From Actinocatenispora rupis (GTDB taxonomy: Bacteria > Actinomycetota > Actinomycetes > Mycobacteriales > Micromonosporaceae): a DNA stretch of 64,000 nt. The translations under genes and the position numbers were made by a program. The stretch spans positions 1 through 64,000 of the forward strand of contig NZ_BOMB01000041.1 of assembly GCF_016861975.1 (NCBI RefSeq), written 5' to 3'. Positions 42,285 through 49,703 of this stretch are shown here, in pieces (the first letter of the stretch is position 1; each line of letters opens with the position of its first letter). Below the pieces are notes generated by a model. It ran no database searches. It was not told where the DNA came from and saw nothing but the letters and a program-made list of their open reading frames with translations.

Positions 42285-43403
42285 TCAGGAGAAGCGGTCG
42301 AGCAGGTCCGGGCGCGGCGTGACGCCGAGCCCCGGTCGGTCCGTCAGCCGGACCGTGGAACCGTTGCTGTCCAACGGTTCCGCGAGGATGTCGTCGGTGT
42401 AGTAGTGCGCGCCGATGATGTCCGACGGCAGGTCGGTGGCGAGGTCGGGGATGGCGCAGGCGGCGTGCAGCTGGGCGGCGGCGCCGATGCCGAGCTCGCC
42501 GTTGGAGCCGAGCAGCGACCGGATCCCGAACGCGGACGCGACCTGCGCCAGCCGCACCGCCCGGCCGGGGCCGCCGGCCTTGCCGATGTACACCGACGCC
42601 ACGTCGGCGGCGTCGGCTTGGACGACCCGTACCAGGTCGGCGAGGTCGAACACGGACTCGTCGGCGATCACCGTGACGCCGAGCTGCCGGATGGCACGCA
42701 ACCCCTCCAGGTCGGTCGCCGCGACCGGCTGCTCGACGAACGCCACGTCGTACGGGGCGAGCCCGGCCACCGCCCGCGCCGCCTCGGCGCGGCTCCAGCC
42801 GCCGTTGGCGTCGACGCCGAGGAACGTGTCCGGCCCGACGAGTTCGCGGGCGCGGGCCACCCGCGCCAGGTCGCCGTCGACGCCGAGCCCCACCTTGACC
42901 TTGAACGCGCCGAACCCGGCGGTGCGGGCCGCGCGGTACACGGTGTCGAGCACATCTCCGTCGCCGGACAGCGACAGCTTGATCGGCACCTCGGTGCGGT
43001 ACGGGCCGCCGAGCGCCACCGCCAGCGGTACGTCGAGGACCCGGGCCCAGGCGTCCCACAGCGCCGTGGCGACTCCGGCCTTGGTGAACGGGCTGGCCGC
43101 GAGCACCCGGTCCATCGCCGCCTCGGCGGCGCCGACCGGCCCCAGCGCCATCCCCACCAATACCGGCGTCAGCACGGTACGGATCAGGTGCGCGGCGGTG
43201 GTGCCGTCCTCGCCGCTCCACAGCGGCGTGGCGCTGACCTCCCCGTACCCGGTGATCTCGCGGCCGGCAGGATTGGTGGCGACGACGCGGACGAGCAGGA
43301 AGTCGGACCGGTCGTGGGCGCCCTTCGCGCCGTGCACGGTCAGGTCGGGGTCGGCGGTCAGGCTGATCGGTGCGGTCTGCACCGCGCGGATCGTGAACGT
43401 CAC
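42285..43403 (-). CDS. enolase-superfamily enzyme, muconate-lactonizing/dipeptide-epimerase type
   Basis: This 372-residue enzyme has the enolase-superfamily barrel. KVKVG (about 167-171) supplies the KxK catalytic bases, GVDANGGW the first metal Asp, VEQP the Glu, IADESVF the third ligand, and YIGKAGG the opposite Lys. The arrangement KxK ... D ... E ... D ... K is that of muconate cycloisomerases, o-succinylbenzoate synthases and dipeptide (L-Ala-D/L-Glu) epimerases. Beside an oligopeptide transporter, dipeptide epimerisation is attractive, but sugar-acid or lactone chemistry is also possible. Start GTG overlaps the preceding stop (GTGA). Confidence 0.87.
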   Translation of the reverse strand: MTFTIRAVQTAPISLTADPDLTVHGAKGAHDRSDFLLVRVVATNPAGREITGYGEVSATPLWSGEDGTTAAHLIRTVLTPVLVGMALGPVGAAEAAMDRVLAASPFTKAGVATALWDAWARVLDVPLAVALGGPYRTEVPIKLSLSGDGDVLDTVYRAARTAGFGAFKVKVGLGVDGDLARVARARELVGPDTFLGVDANGGWSRAEAARAVAGLAPYDVAFVEQPVAATDLEGLRAIRQLGVTVIADESVFDLADLVRVVQADAADVASVYIGKAGGPGRAVRLAQVASAFGIRSLLGSNGELGIGAAAQLHAACAIPDLATDLPSDIIGAHYYTDDILAEPLDSNGSTVRLTDRPGLGVTPRPDLLDRFS

Positions 43404-44176
43404 TGCGGCCACCCTCCCAGCAGGTCGCGCGGGTTGTCGTACAGCACCCGGCGCAGGGTCGCCTCGTCGACGCCCCAGCGGGTGATCTCGTGCGCGCGGG
43501 CCACCGCGTACGCCTGGCCGACCTGGTCGGAGAGCCCGGCGTCGGAGCCGAACAGGACCCGGTCGGTCGGGCAGCGCTCGATGATCTGCCGGCCCGCATA
43601 AGGCGGTACCCCGCACAGGCAGATGTACAGGTTGGCGGTCTCGGTGACCGCGGCGATCGCCTCCCGCCACGTGTCGTGCAGCCCGGCGTGCCCGAGCACC
43701 ACCGGTACCGTCGGGTGCCGGCGGGCGAACGCGGCGATCTGGGTGGCGGTGGCGTACGGCGGGGTGCCGTCGTGGCAGAGCACGATCCCGCCGTGCGCGG
43801 CGACCACCTCGGCGATCGGGTCGAGGCTCGGCTCGTGCATGGACACGCCCTGCAGCCACGGATGGATCTTCAGCCCGCGGATGCCGAGCGTGCCGAAGCA
43901 GCGCTCCATCTCCTCGACGGCGCCCGGGTACCGGGCGTTGACGGTGCCGAACGCGACCATCCGGTCCGGGTCGGCGGCGACGAACTCGGCGAGCCGGTCG
44001 TTCGCCTCGGGCGTGGCGTGGAACAGCCCGTCGTGGCTGAGCACCACGGCCGCGCGGATGCCGGCGGAGTCCAGGAACGCGGTGAAGTCGGCGGGCGTGA
44101 ACGCCGTACCGGCCAGCCAGGACGCGTGGTCCCAGGCCGGTGTGTGCGTGTGGAAGTCGACGATCGGTATGTCCAC
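43400..44176 (-). CDS. amidohydrolase-2 family hydrolase
   Basis: This is a 258-residue PF04909 protein with VDFHTHTPAW (6-15) as metal motif, GLKIHPWLQG, CHDGTPP, VVLGHAGLHDTW (His ligand) and VLFGSDAGLSDQ (catalytic Asp). The third copy of this family in the cluster, it is only distantly similar in detail to the other two. It overlaps the enolase-family gene by 4 bases and lies 10 bases after the creatininase gene, so the three are expressed together. Confidence 0.85.
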   Translation of the reverse strand: MDIPIVDFHTHTPAWDHASWLAGTAFTPADFTAFLDSAGIRAAVVLSHDGLFHATPEANDRLAEFVAADPDRMVAFGTVNARYPGAVEEMERCFGTLGIRGLKIHPWLQGVSMHEPSLDPIAEVVAAHGGIVLCHDGTPPYATATQIAAFARRHPTVPVVLGHAGLHDTWREAIAAVTETANLYICLCGVPPYAGRQIIERCPTDRVLFGSDAGLSDQVGQAYAVARAHEITRWGVDEATLRRVLYDNPRDLLGGWPQ

Positions 44177-44186
44177 GGGACGGTCC

Positions 44187-44930
44187 CTACAGGTCGCGGG
44201 CGAGGGTCACGAGCCGGTCGGCCAGGGCGTCGGCGAGCGCGCCGAACCAGGCGGCCCCGTCGGTGCCGGTCGCGGCGGCGGGGCGGTCGGTGTAGCCGTC
44301 GATGGTGTGCCACAGCCGCGGCGTGTGCACGGTGACGTTCGCCGCCTCCGGTACCGCCGGTTGCGCGGCCCGGTCCGGCAGCGTGCCGACGAGTTCCGGG
44401 TGCAGGTGGGCGATCAGCGCGCTCTCGAACCGGCCGGCGTGCCCGGGCACGTTCGGTGGGTCGGCGCTGAAGGCGTGGTGCGGGAACAGTTCCCAGTAGT
44501 CGAGGTACGCGACGGCGAGGCCGTGCCGGGTCGCCGCGGACGCCGCCGCGGAGTGGCACGGACCGCGGTTTCCGCCGTGCCCGTTGACGAGCACCAGCCG
44601 GCGCCCGCCGTCCGCGGCGACCGACCGGGCCAGGTCGTTCAGCACCGCGGTGGTGGTCTCCGGCGACAGCGACAGGGTCGCGCCGAACGCGAAGTGGTGG
44701 TCCGAGGCGCCGAACGGCACGGTCGGCGCCAGTACCAGGTCGCGCGGTGCATCCGCCGCGGCCCGCTGCACGGCGGCCGCCGCGACCGCCCCGGCGATCA
44801 TCGCGTCGGTACCGGTGGGAAGGTGCGGGCCGTGCTGCTCCACGGTGCCGACCGGAAGCACGACGAGCGCCTCCGGCAGTACCGCGGCGAGCCGGTCCCG
44901 GTCGGTCTGCTGCCACGTCCACGCGGTCAC
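44187..44930 (-). CDS. creatininase-family amide hydrolase
   Basis: This is a 247-residue creatininase/MftE-like fold protein with VGTVEQHGPHLPTGTD (about 26-41) and VNGHGGNRG (about 116-124), the two motifs that bind the dinuclear metal centre, and GHAGRFESALIA with the general base region. Members hydrolyse creatinine, formamidopyrimidines or peptide-type amide bonds. In this cluster an amide-opening step is expected. It is followed in the transcript by the amidohydrolase and preceded by a 94-base gap with a hairpin. Confidence 0.87.
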   Translation of the reverse strand: MTAWTWQQTDRDRLAAVLPEALVVLPVGTVEQHGPHLPTGTDAMIAGAVAAAAVQRAAADAPRDLVLAPTVPFGASDHHFAFGATLSLSPETTTAVLNDLARSVAADGGRRLVLVNGHGGNRGPCHSAAASAATRHGLAVAYLDYWELFPHHAFSADPPNVPGHAGRFESALIAHLHPELVGTLPDRAAQPAVPEAANVTVHTPRLWHTIDGYTDRPAAATGTDGAAWFGALADALADRLVTLARDL

Positions 44931-44963
44931 TGCCGTACTCCCGCCCTCGTCGCGATCGGTTGT

Positions 44964-44987
44964 CGGGCCCGCGCCGGTACGGGCCCG
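44964..44987. terminator. GC-rich hairpin inside the catabolic operon
   Basis: CGGGCCCG at 44964-44971 recurs at 44980-44987, separated by 8 bases. The 8-base word is its own reverse complement, so the two copies form a stable stem. No U-run follows, so it may act as an attenuator or mRNA stabiliser between the oxidoreductase and creatininase genes, not a full stop (inference). Confidence 0.35.
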
Positions 44988-45024
44988 CCGGCCGTCGCGG
45001 GGATCCGTTGCCAGGGCAGCGATC

Positions 45025-46002
45025 TCACCGGTGTCCTCCCGCCATCGCCACGATCCGTTCGCTCAGCGCCAGCCCGGCGAGCCCCTCGGCGAGGCCGGGC
45101 ACCGCGCGGTCGGTACGGCCGGTCACCAGGTCGGCGAACCGGTCGAGCTGCCGGTCGAACGAGCGGGTCGTCCGGTCGCCGGGGAACCGCGCCGCCCGCG
45201 TCTCGTCCCGGGTGCGCAGTTCGAGGTCGAACGTGAAACCGTCGAGCACTGCGTACCCGTCGGCGCCGAGCACGCTGACCTCGCAGCGCGGCAGCGCGTC
45301 GGTCCACCAGCCGAACTCGGTGACCGCGGTCGTACCGTCCGGCCAGACCAGCCGGGCGCCGCCGAGGTTCGGCGCGCCGAGCCCCGGCTCGGTCGCGAGC
45401 GCCCACGCGTCGGCCACCTCGCTCGGCCCGCCGCCGAGCAGGTACGCCAGCCAGTCGAACAGGTGCGCGCCCTCGTGCACGACCGGCGCCCCGTGGTCGA
45501 GCGTGCCGAGCATCCGCCGGGCGTACGGACCGTCGTCGGCGCGCGGCTCGTCGTAGATGTGTGCCCGGATCAGCAGCGGCGACCCGAGCAGCCCGCCCGC
45601 GATCCACTCCCGCAGCCGGTCCAGGGCGGGATCGTGCCGGTAGGTCAGCCCGACCTGCAGCCGGTCGTGCGCCATCTCGGTGAGCCGTTCGACCTCGGCC
45701 AGGCTGGTGCCGAGCGGCTTCTCCGCGAGCACGTACTTGCCGGCGGCGAGCGCGTCCCGGACCAGCCCGGCGGTGATCCACGGCGGGGTGGCCAGTACGA
45801 CGGCCGGGATCGCCGGGTCGGCGAGCACCGGCTCCAGGCAGTCGTACCGGGCCGCCCCCGGTACCAGGTGGGCCGCCGCGGCGAGCCGCTCCGGTACCGG
45901 GTCGACGAGTGCGGTCACCTCGACCCGCGCCGAGCGCAGCAGCGCCGGCAGGTGCGCCTGCGTCGCGATGTCGCCGAGGCCGACGAGCGCCAGCCGGATC
46001 AC
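45025..46002 (-). CDS. Gfo/Idh/MocA-family oxidoreductase
   Basis: This is a 325-residue dehydrogenase with the Rossmann motif LVGLGDIATQAHLPAL (about 6-21), VLAEKPLGTSLAEVERL with the catalytic Lys (about 95), and the substrate helix VVHEGAHLFDWLAYLLGG. It is distinct from the homologue at 25311-26333 (Trp/Phe-rich active site here replaced by VHEGAHLFDW). It probably oxidises a sugar- or inositol-like intermediate. GTG at 46002 overlaps the ATPase stop (GTGA). Confidence 0.86.
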   Translation of the reverse strand: MIRLALVGLGDIATQAHLPALLRSARVEVTALVDPVPERLAAAAHLVPGAARYDCLEPVLADPAIPAVVLATPPWITAGLVRDALAAGKYVLAEKPLGTSLAEVERLTEMAHDRLQVGLTYRHDPALDRLREWIAGGLLGSPLLIRAHIYDEPRADDGPYARRMLGTLDHGAPVVHEGAHLFDWLAYLLGGGPSEVADAWALATEPGLGAPNLGGARLVWPDGTTAVTEFGWWTDALPRCEVSVLGADGYAVLDGFTFDLELRTRDETRAARFPGDRTTRSFDRQLDRFADLVTGRTDRAVPGLAEGLAGLALSERIVAMAGGHR

Positions 46003-46841
46003 GGCGTCGCCTCCCGGCTCGGCACCCGCGGGATCGCCTCGATCAGGGTGCGGGTGTACTCCTCGCGCGGGCTGGCGAACAGGTCCTCCCGTGGCGCCTG
46101 CTCGACGATGCGCCCGCGGTGCATGACCGCGATCTCCGGCGCCATGTACCGCACCACGGCAAGGTCGTGCGACACGAACAGGTAGGTCAGGCCCAGTTCG
46201 GTCTGCAAGGACCGCAGCAGGTTGAGGATCTGCGCCTGGGTGGCCACGTCGATCGCCGACACCGCCTCGTCGAGTACGACGAGGTCGGGGTGCAGCGCGA
46301 TGGCGCGGGCGATCGACACCCGCTGGCACTGCCCGCCGGACAGCTCGGCGGGCCGGCGCGACGCGTACGAGGTGGGCAGGCCGACCAGCTCCAGCAGCTC
46401 GGCGACCCGGGCCCGGCGTGCGGTGGCGTCGCCGGCACCGTGGACCGCGAGCGGCAGGCCGATGATCTGCCCGACGGTCTTGCGCCGGTTCAGCGAGCCG
46501 ACCGGGTCCTGCAACACGACCTGCATGTGCGCCCGCAGCCGCCGCAGCTCCCGGCCACCCAGCCCGGTCAGCTCGGTACCGCGGAACCGGACCGTGCCCG
46601 CGGTCGGGCGTAGCAGCCCGAGCAGCAGCGAGGTCAGTGTCGACTTGCCGCACCCGGACTCGCCGACCAGCCCGAACGTGGTGCCACGGCGCACGCTCAG
46701 GCTGACCCCGTCCACCGCCCGGGTGCCGGGAAAGTCCATCACCAGCCCGTCGGCCACCAGCAGGACATCGTCCTCGGCCGACGTTCCCGGTTCCTCGAAA
46801 CGCCGACGAGGCTCGGGCACACGGTGCTCGCGCTCGTTCAT
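45999..46841 (-). CDS. oligopeptide-type ABC transporter ATP-binding protein (OppF/DppF type)
   Basis: This is a 280-residue ABC ATPase with Walker A GESGCGKST (about 60-68), Q-loop VLQDPVGSLNRRKTV, signature LSGGQCQR, Walker B LVVLDEAVSAID and SHDLAVVRYMA. The C-terminal PREEYTRTLIEAIP matches the Opp/Dpp nickel/peptide class. The N-terminal 25 residues are polar. It overlaps the partner ATPase gene by 4 bases. Confidence 0.92.
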   Translation of the reverse strand: MNEREHRVPEPRRRFEEPGTSAEDDVLLVADGLVMDFPGTRAVDGVSLSVRRGTTFGLVGESGCGKSTLTSLLLGLLRPTAGTVRFRGTELTGLGGRELRRLRAHMQVVLQDPVGSLNRRKTVGQIIGLPLAVHGAGDATARRARVAELLELVGLPTSYASRRPAELSGGQCQRVSIARAIALHPDLVVLDEAVSAIDVATQAQILNLLRSLQTELGLTYLFVSHDLAVVRYMAPEIAVMHRGRIVEQAPREDLFASPREEYTRTLIEAIPRVPSREATP

Positions 46842-47674
46842 CGCGGATCCTCCTCGATGTCGTCGAGTACGGCGAGCGGGCGGGCCGGGTCGACATCCAG
46901 CGTGCAGAGCGCGTCGAGCAGACCGCGGGTGTACGGGTGTCGCGGGTGGGCGAACACCTCGTCGGTCGGCGCGCTCTCCACGATCCGGCCGCGCCGCATC
47001 ACCTCGACGCGGCGGCAGAACCCGGCCGCGACGGCCAGATCGTGCGTGATGAACAGGACGGCCGTACCGTGCTCGTCGGCGATCCGGTCCAGCAGCGCGA
47101 GGATGCGCGCCTGCGTGGTGACGTCCAGCGCGGTGGTCGGCTCGTCGGCGATCAGTACGGCCGGCTCGGCGGCGAGCGCCATCGCGATCACGACCCGCTG
47201 CCGCATCCCACCGGAGAACTCGTGCGGGTACGCGTCGACGCGGACCGCCGGGTCCGGGATGCCCACCTCGCCGAGCAGGTCGACCGCGCGGCGGCGGGCG
47301 GCGGCGCGGGACACGTCGGCGTGCGCCCGGACCGCCTCGACGATCTGGCGCCCGACGGTACGGACCGGATTGAGGCTCGTCAGCGGGTCCTGGTAGACCA
47401 TCGCGACGGCCGCGCCGCGGGCCTGCCGCAGCTCCTTCTCGGTCGCGGTCACGTGGTCGCGGCCGGCGAGCCGGATCGAGCCGGACGTGATGCGGGTCGG
47501 CGGCGGGTTGAGCCGCATGACGGCCAGCGACAGCAGGCTCTTGCCGCTGCCGGACTCGCCGACGAGCCCGACCCGTTCGCCGGCGGACAGGGTCAGGTCG
47601 ACGCCGCGTACCAGGTCGCGGCCCGGTACGCCGACGGTCAGGTCGCGGATGTCGAGTACCGGTGTGTCAGTCAC
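46838..47674 (-). CDS. oligopeptide-type ABC transporter ATP-binding protein (OppD/DppD type)
   Basis: This is a 278-residue ABC ATPase with Walker A GESGSGKS (about 39-46), MVYQDPLTSLNPVRTVG as Q-loop, signature FSGGMRQR, Walker B VLIADEPTTALD, and HPYTRGLLDAL at the end. The pair with the OppF-type protein drives import by the two permeases upstream. The start overlaps the DppC stop by 8 bases. Confidence 0.92.
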   Translation of the reverse strand: MTDTPVLDIRDLTVGVPGRDLVRGVDLTLSAGERVGLVGESGSGKSLLSLAVMRLNPPPTRITSGSIRLAGRDHVTATEKELRQARGAAVAMVYQDPLTSLNPVRTVGRQIVEAVRAHADVSRAAARRRAVDLLGEVGIPDPAVRVDAYPHEFSGGMRQRVVIAMALAAEPAVLIADEPTTALDVTTQARILALLDRIADEHGTAVLFITHDLAVAAGFCRRVEVMRRGRIVESAPTDEVFAHPRHPYTRGLLDALCTLDVDPARPLAVLDDIEEDPR

Positions 47675-48539
47675 GGTCGTCCCCGATCAGGATCCGCTGG
47701 AGGCCGTTGCCGACCGTGTTGAACGCGGCGATGGCGATCACCACCACCAGCGCCGGCACCAGCGGGTAGGAGATCGATTCGAACAGCTTCGTGTACCCCT
47801 GCTGGAGCAGCGTTCCCCAGGACGCGGTCGGCGGTTGGACGCCGAGGCCGAGGAAGCTCAGCGAGGCCTCCACCATCAGCGCGGTGGCCATGTTCAGCGA
47901 CGCCTGCGCCATCAGCGCGGGTGTCGTGTTCGGCAGGATCTCGCGGAACAGGATGCGCGGTTCGGACGCGCCGACGGCGCGAAGTCCGCGCACGTACTCG
48001 GTCGAGATCTCGCCGAGCACCGTGGCCCGCGCGATCCGCGCGGTCAGTGGCGCCATCAGCAGCCCGATGACGAGTGCCAGGGTCAGCGCGTCCCCGCCGA
48101 ACGCGGCGACGACGATGAGCGCGAACAGGATCATCGGGATCGCCAGGAACGCGTCCCCGATGCGCATCAGGATCTCGTCCAGCCAGCCGCGGCGGGCGGC
48201 GGCGACCGCTCCCCAGACCGTACCGAGCACCATCGCGATCGCGGTGGCCGCGAGCCCGATGGCCAGCGACACCCGGCCGCCGACGGCGATCCGGCTGAGC
48301 AGGTCACGGCCGAGCTCGTCGGTACCGAGCGGGTGCGAGAAGGACGCCGCCGCGTACCGTGCCGGTACGTCGATCGCGTCCGGCGATCCGAACAGCAGCG
48401 GCCCGAACACCGCGAGCAGGACGAGCAGCACGAGAATCGCGAGCGACACCACACTGGCCGGCCGGCGTACCAGCCGGTGCCACACCCCGGCGCGCGAGCG
48501 CGCGATGGCCGCCTCGGGGCGTACCGACAGTACGCTCAT
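47667..48539 (-). CDS. oligopeptide-type ABC transporter permease (DppC type)
   Basis: This is a 290-residue permease with the N-terminal DppC-type cytoplasmic tail, PLGTDELGRDLLSRI (typical of DppC/OppC) and the ATPase-docking loop EYVRGLRAVGASEPRILFREILPN (about 190-213). About six hydrophobic helices follow. ATG at 48539 is preferred over the longer in-frame start at 48587, because it is preceded by GGGAGG and by the ATGA end of the second mini-gene. Confidence 0.92.
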   Translation of the reverse strand: MSVLSVRPEAAIARSRAGVWHRLVRRPASVVSLAILVLLVLLAVFGPLLFGSPDAIDVPARYAAASFSHPLGTDELGRDLLSRIAVGGRVSLAIGLAATAIAMVLGTVWGAVAAARRGWLDEILMRIGDAFLAIPMILFALIVVAAFGGDALTLALVIGLLMAPLTARIARATVLGEISTEYVRGLRAVGASEPRILFREILPNTTPALMAQASLNMATALMVEASLSFLGLGVQPPTASWGTLLQQGYTKLFESISYPLVPALVVVIAIAAFNTVGNGLQRILIGDDRD

Positions 48540-48619
48540 CGCCGCACCTCCCTCGTCGGAACGCCGACGAGACACCAGCACGCGCAATGCCTCTGAATCG
48601 CTCGCTGACGCCCGCTCAT
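48536..48619 (-). CDS. mini-gene 2: 27-residue Cys-rich peptide
   Basis: An 84-base frame starts ATG at 48617-48619 and ends TGA at 48536-48538, overlapping the DppC start as ATGA. The peptide contains RHCACWCLVGVPT, with alternating Cys, and a basic end VRR. A Shine-Dalgarno (AAGGAGGAACGGCG) from the first mini-gene precedes it. It is nearly identical to mini-gene 1 (4-5 changes). Whether it is translated or is a coupling spacer cannot be seen from sequence. Confidence 0.4.
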   Translation of the reverse strand: MSGRQRAIQRHCACWCLVGVPTREVRR

Positions 48620-48699
48620 CGCCGTTCCTCCTTCGTCGGAACGCCGACGAGACACCAGCACGCGCAATGCCTCTGATTCGCTCGCTGACGCTCGCTCAT
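48540..48699. repeat. tandem 80-bp duplication between permease genes
   Basis: Two adjacent 80-base copies (48540-48619 and 48620-48699) are identical at 75 of 80 positions. Each contains a perfect hairpin with a 7-8 base stem: CTCGTCGG-AACG-CCGACGAG at 48552-48571 in copy 1, and TCGTCGG-AACG-CCGACGA in copy 2. Read on the coding strand, each copy begins with ATGAGCG and ends with a Shine-Dalgarno sequence and the next ATGAGCG. The words TGAGCGAGCG and TCAGCGAGCGA have the look of a dispersed repeat. Confidence 0.9.
48616..48699 (-). CDS. mini-gene 1: 27-residue Cys-rich peptide
   Basis: An 84-base frame starts ATG at 48697-48699, overlapping the DppB stop as ATGA, and ends TGA at 48616-48618, overlapping the start of mini-gene 2. 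The product begins MSERQRANQRHCACWCLVG and ends EERR. GGGAGGTGCCCA in the end of dppB acts as ribosome site. Its exact tiling with the next frame gives an unbroken coupled chain DppB, peptide, peptide, DppC. Confidence 0.4.
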   Translation of the reverse strand: MSERQRANQRHCACWCLVGVPTKEERR

Positions 48700-49703
48700 T
48701 GGGCACCTCCCACGGCCGCGACGGCGGTGCGGGTACGGCGCCGGGCGCGTGCGCCGCCGACCCGCAGCCGCGGATCGAGCACCCCGAGCAGGATGTCGAT
48801 GACGAGGTTCGCCAGCACGAACGCGGCGGCCACCAGCAGCACCGCGGTCTGGAGTACCGCGTAGTCGCGTTGCAGGACGGCGTCGACGATGAGTGAGCCG
48901 AGGCCGGGCCAGCGGAACACGTACTCGACGACGACCACTCCGCCGAGCACCGAGCCGATCATGACCCCGAACGCGGTGGCGGTCGGCAGCATCGCGTTGG
49001 GCAGTACGTGCCCGTTGACGACCTGCCGGCGGCGCAACCCCTTGCCGGTCGCGGTACGCACGAACGCGGCGCTGTCGACCTCCCGCATCGAGGTACGCAG
49101 GTAGTGCACGAGCGGCGCCGACAGCGTGATGCCGAGCGTCAGCGCCGGCAGCACCAGCAATCGCAGGCTGTGCAACGGATCGGCGAACAGCGACTGGTAG
49201 CCGCCGGTCGGCATCCAGCCGAGTCCGACGCTGAACACGGCGATCAGGATGATGCCGAAGACGAACGGCGGCGCGGCCATCCCGACGGTGGCGTACCCGC
49301 CGACGAGGCGGCGCCAGATCCGGCGCCGGGAGATCGCAGGCAGCAGCGCGAGCGGCAGGCTGATCAGTACGCCGAGGATCAGGCCAGCGACGGCGAGCAG
49401 CAGCGTGGCGCCGACCCGCTGCCCGATCAGTTCACCGACCGGGTACTCGCTGAAGTACGAGCGGCCCAGGTCGCCGTGGAACAGCCCGCCGATCCACCGT
49501 CCATACTGGACGATGATCGGGTCGTCGAGCCCCAGCCGGTGGTGCATCTGGGCGAGCGTCTTGGCGTCGATCGACTGCGCGGCACCGACCCGGGTGATCG
49601 TCGGATCGCCGGGCAGCAGCCGCAACACGACGAACACGAGTACCGAGACGAGCGCGATCATGAGCAGCGACAGGCAGAGGCGGCGGACGATGTAGGCGAT
49701 CAC
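48696..49703 (-). CDS. oligopeptide-type ABC transporter permease (DppB type)
   Basis: This 335-residue permease starts VIAYIVRRLCLSLLMIALVS and has the DppB motif RLLPGDPTITRVG (about 28-40), GDLGRSYFSEYPVGELI and the docking loop VDSAAFVRTATGKGLRRRQVV (about 215-235). GTG overlaps the binding-protein stop (GTGA). It is the first permease of the transporter, followed by the tandem mini-genes. Confidence 0.92.
   Translation of the reverse strand: MIAYIVRRLCLSLLMIALVSVLVFVVLRLLPGDPTITRVGAAQSIDAKTLAQMHHRLGLDDPIIVQYGRWIGGLFHGDLGRSYFSEYPVGELIGQRVGATLLLAVAGLILGVLISLPLALLPAISRRRIWRRLVGGYATVGMAAPPFVFGIILIAVFSVGLGWMPTGGYQSLFADPLHSLRLLVLPALTLGITLSAPLVHYLRTSMREVDSAAFVRTATGKGLRRRQVVNGHVLPNAMLPTATAFGVMIGSVLGGVVVVEYVFRWPGLGSLIVDAVLQRDYAVLQTAVLLVAAAFVLANLVIDILLGVLDPRLRVGGARARRRTRTAVAAVGGAQ

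Noticed and set aside
40686-43601. Long plus-strand open frame opposite the secreted protein and enolase-family genes
   Set aside because: It lacks motifs, starts and ribosome sites. It mirrors the codons of the opposite strand.
44964-44987. Rho-independent terminator ending the ABC transporter operon
   Set aside because: No U-run follows the stem and the gene order on both sides looks continuous, so I kept it only as a possible attenuator.
48540-48699. CRISPR array or terminator array
   Set aside because: Two copies only, adjacent without spacers, inside an operon and carrying coupled frames. No Cas genes are near.
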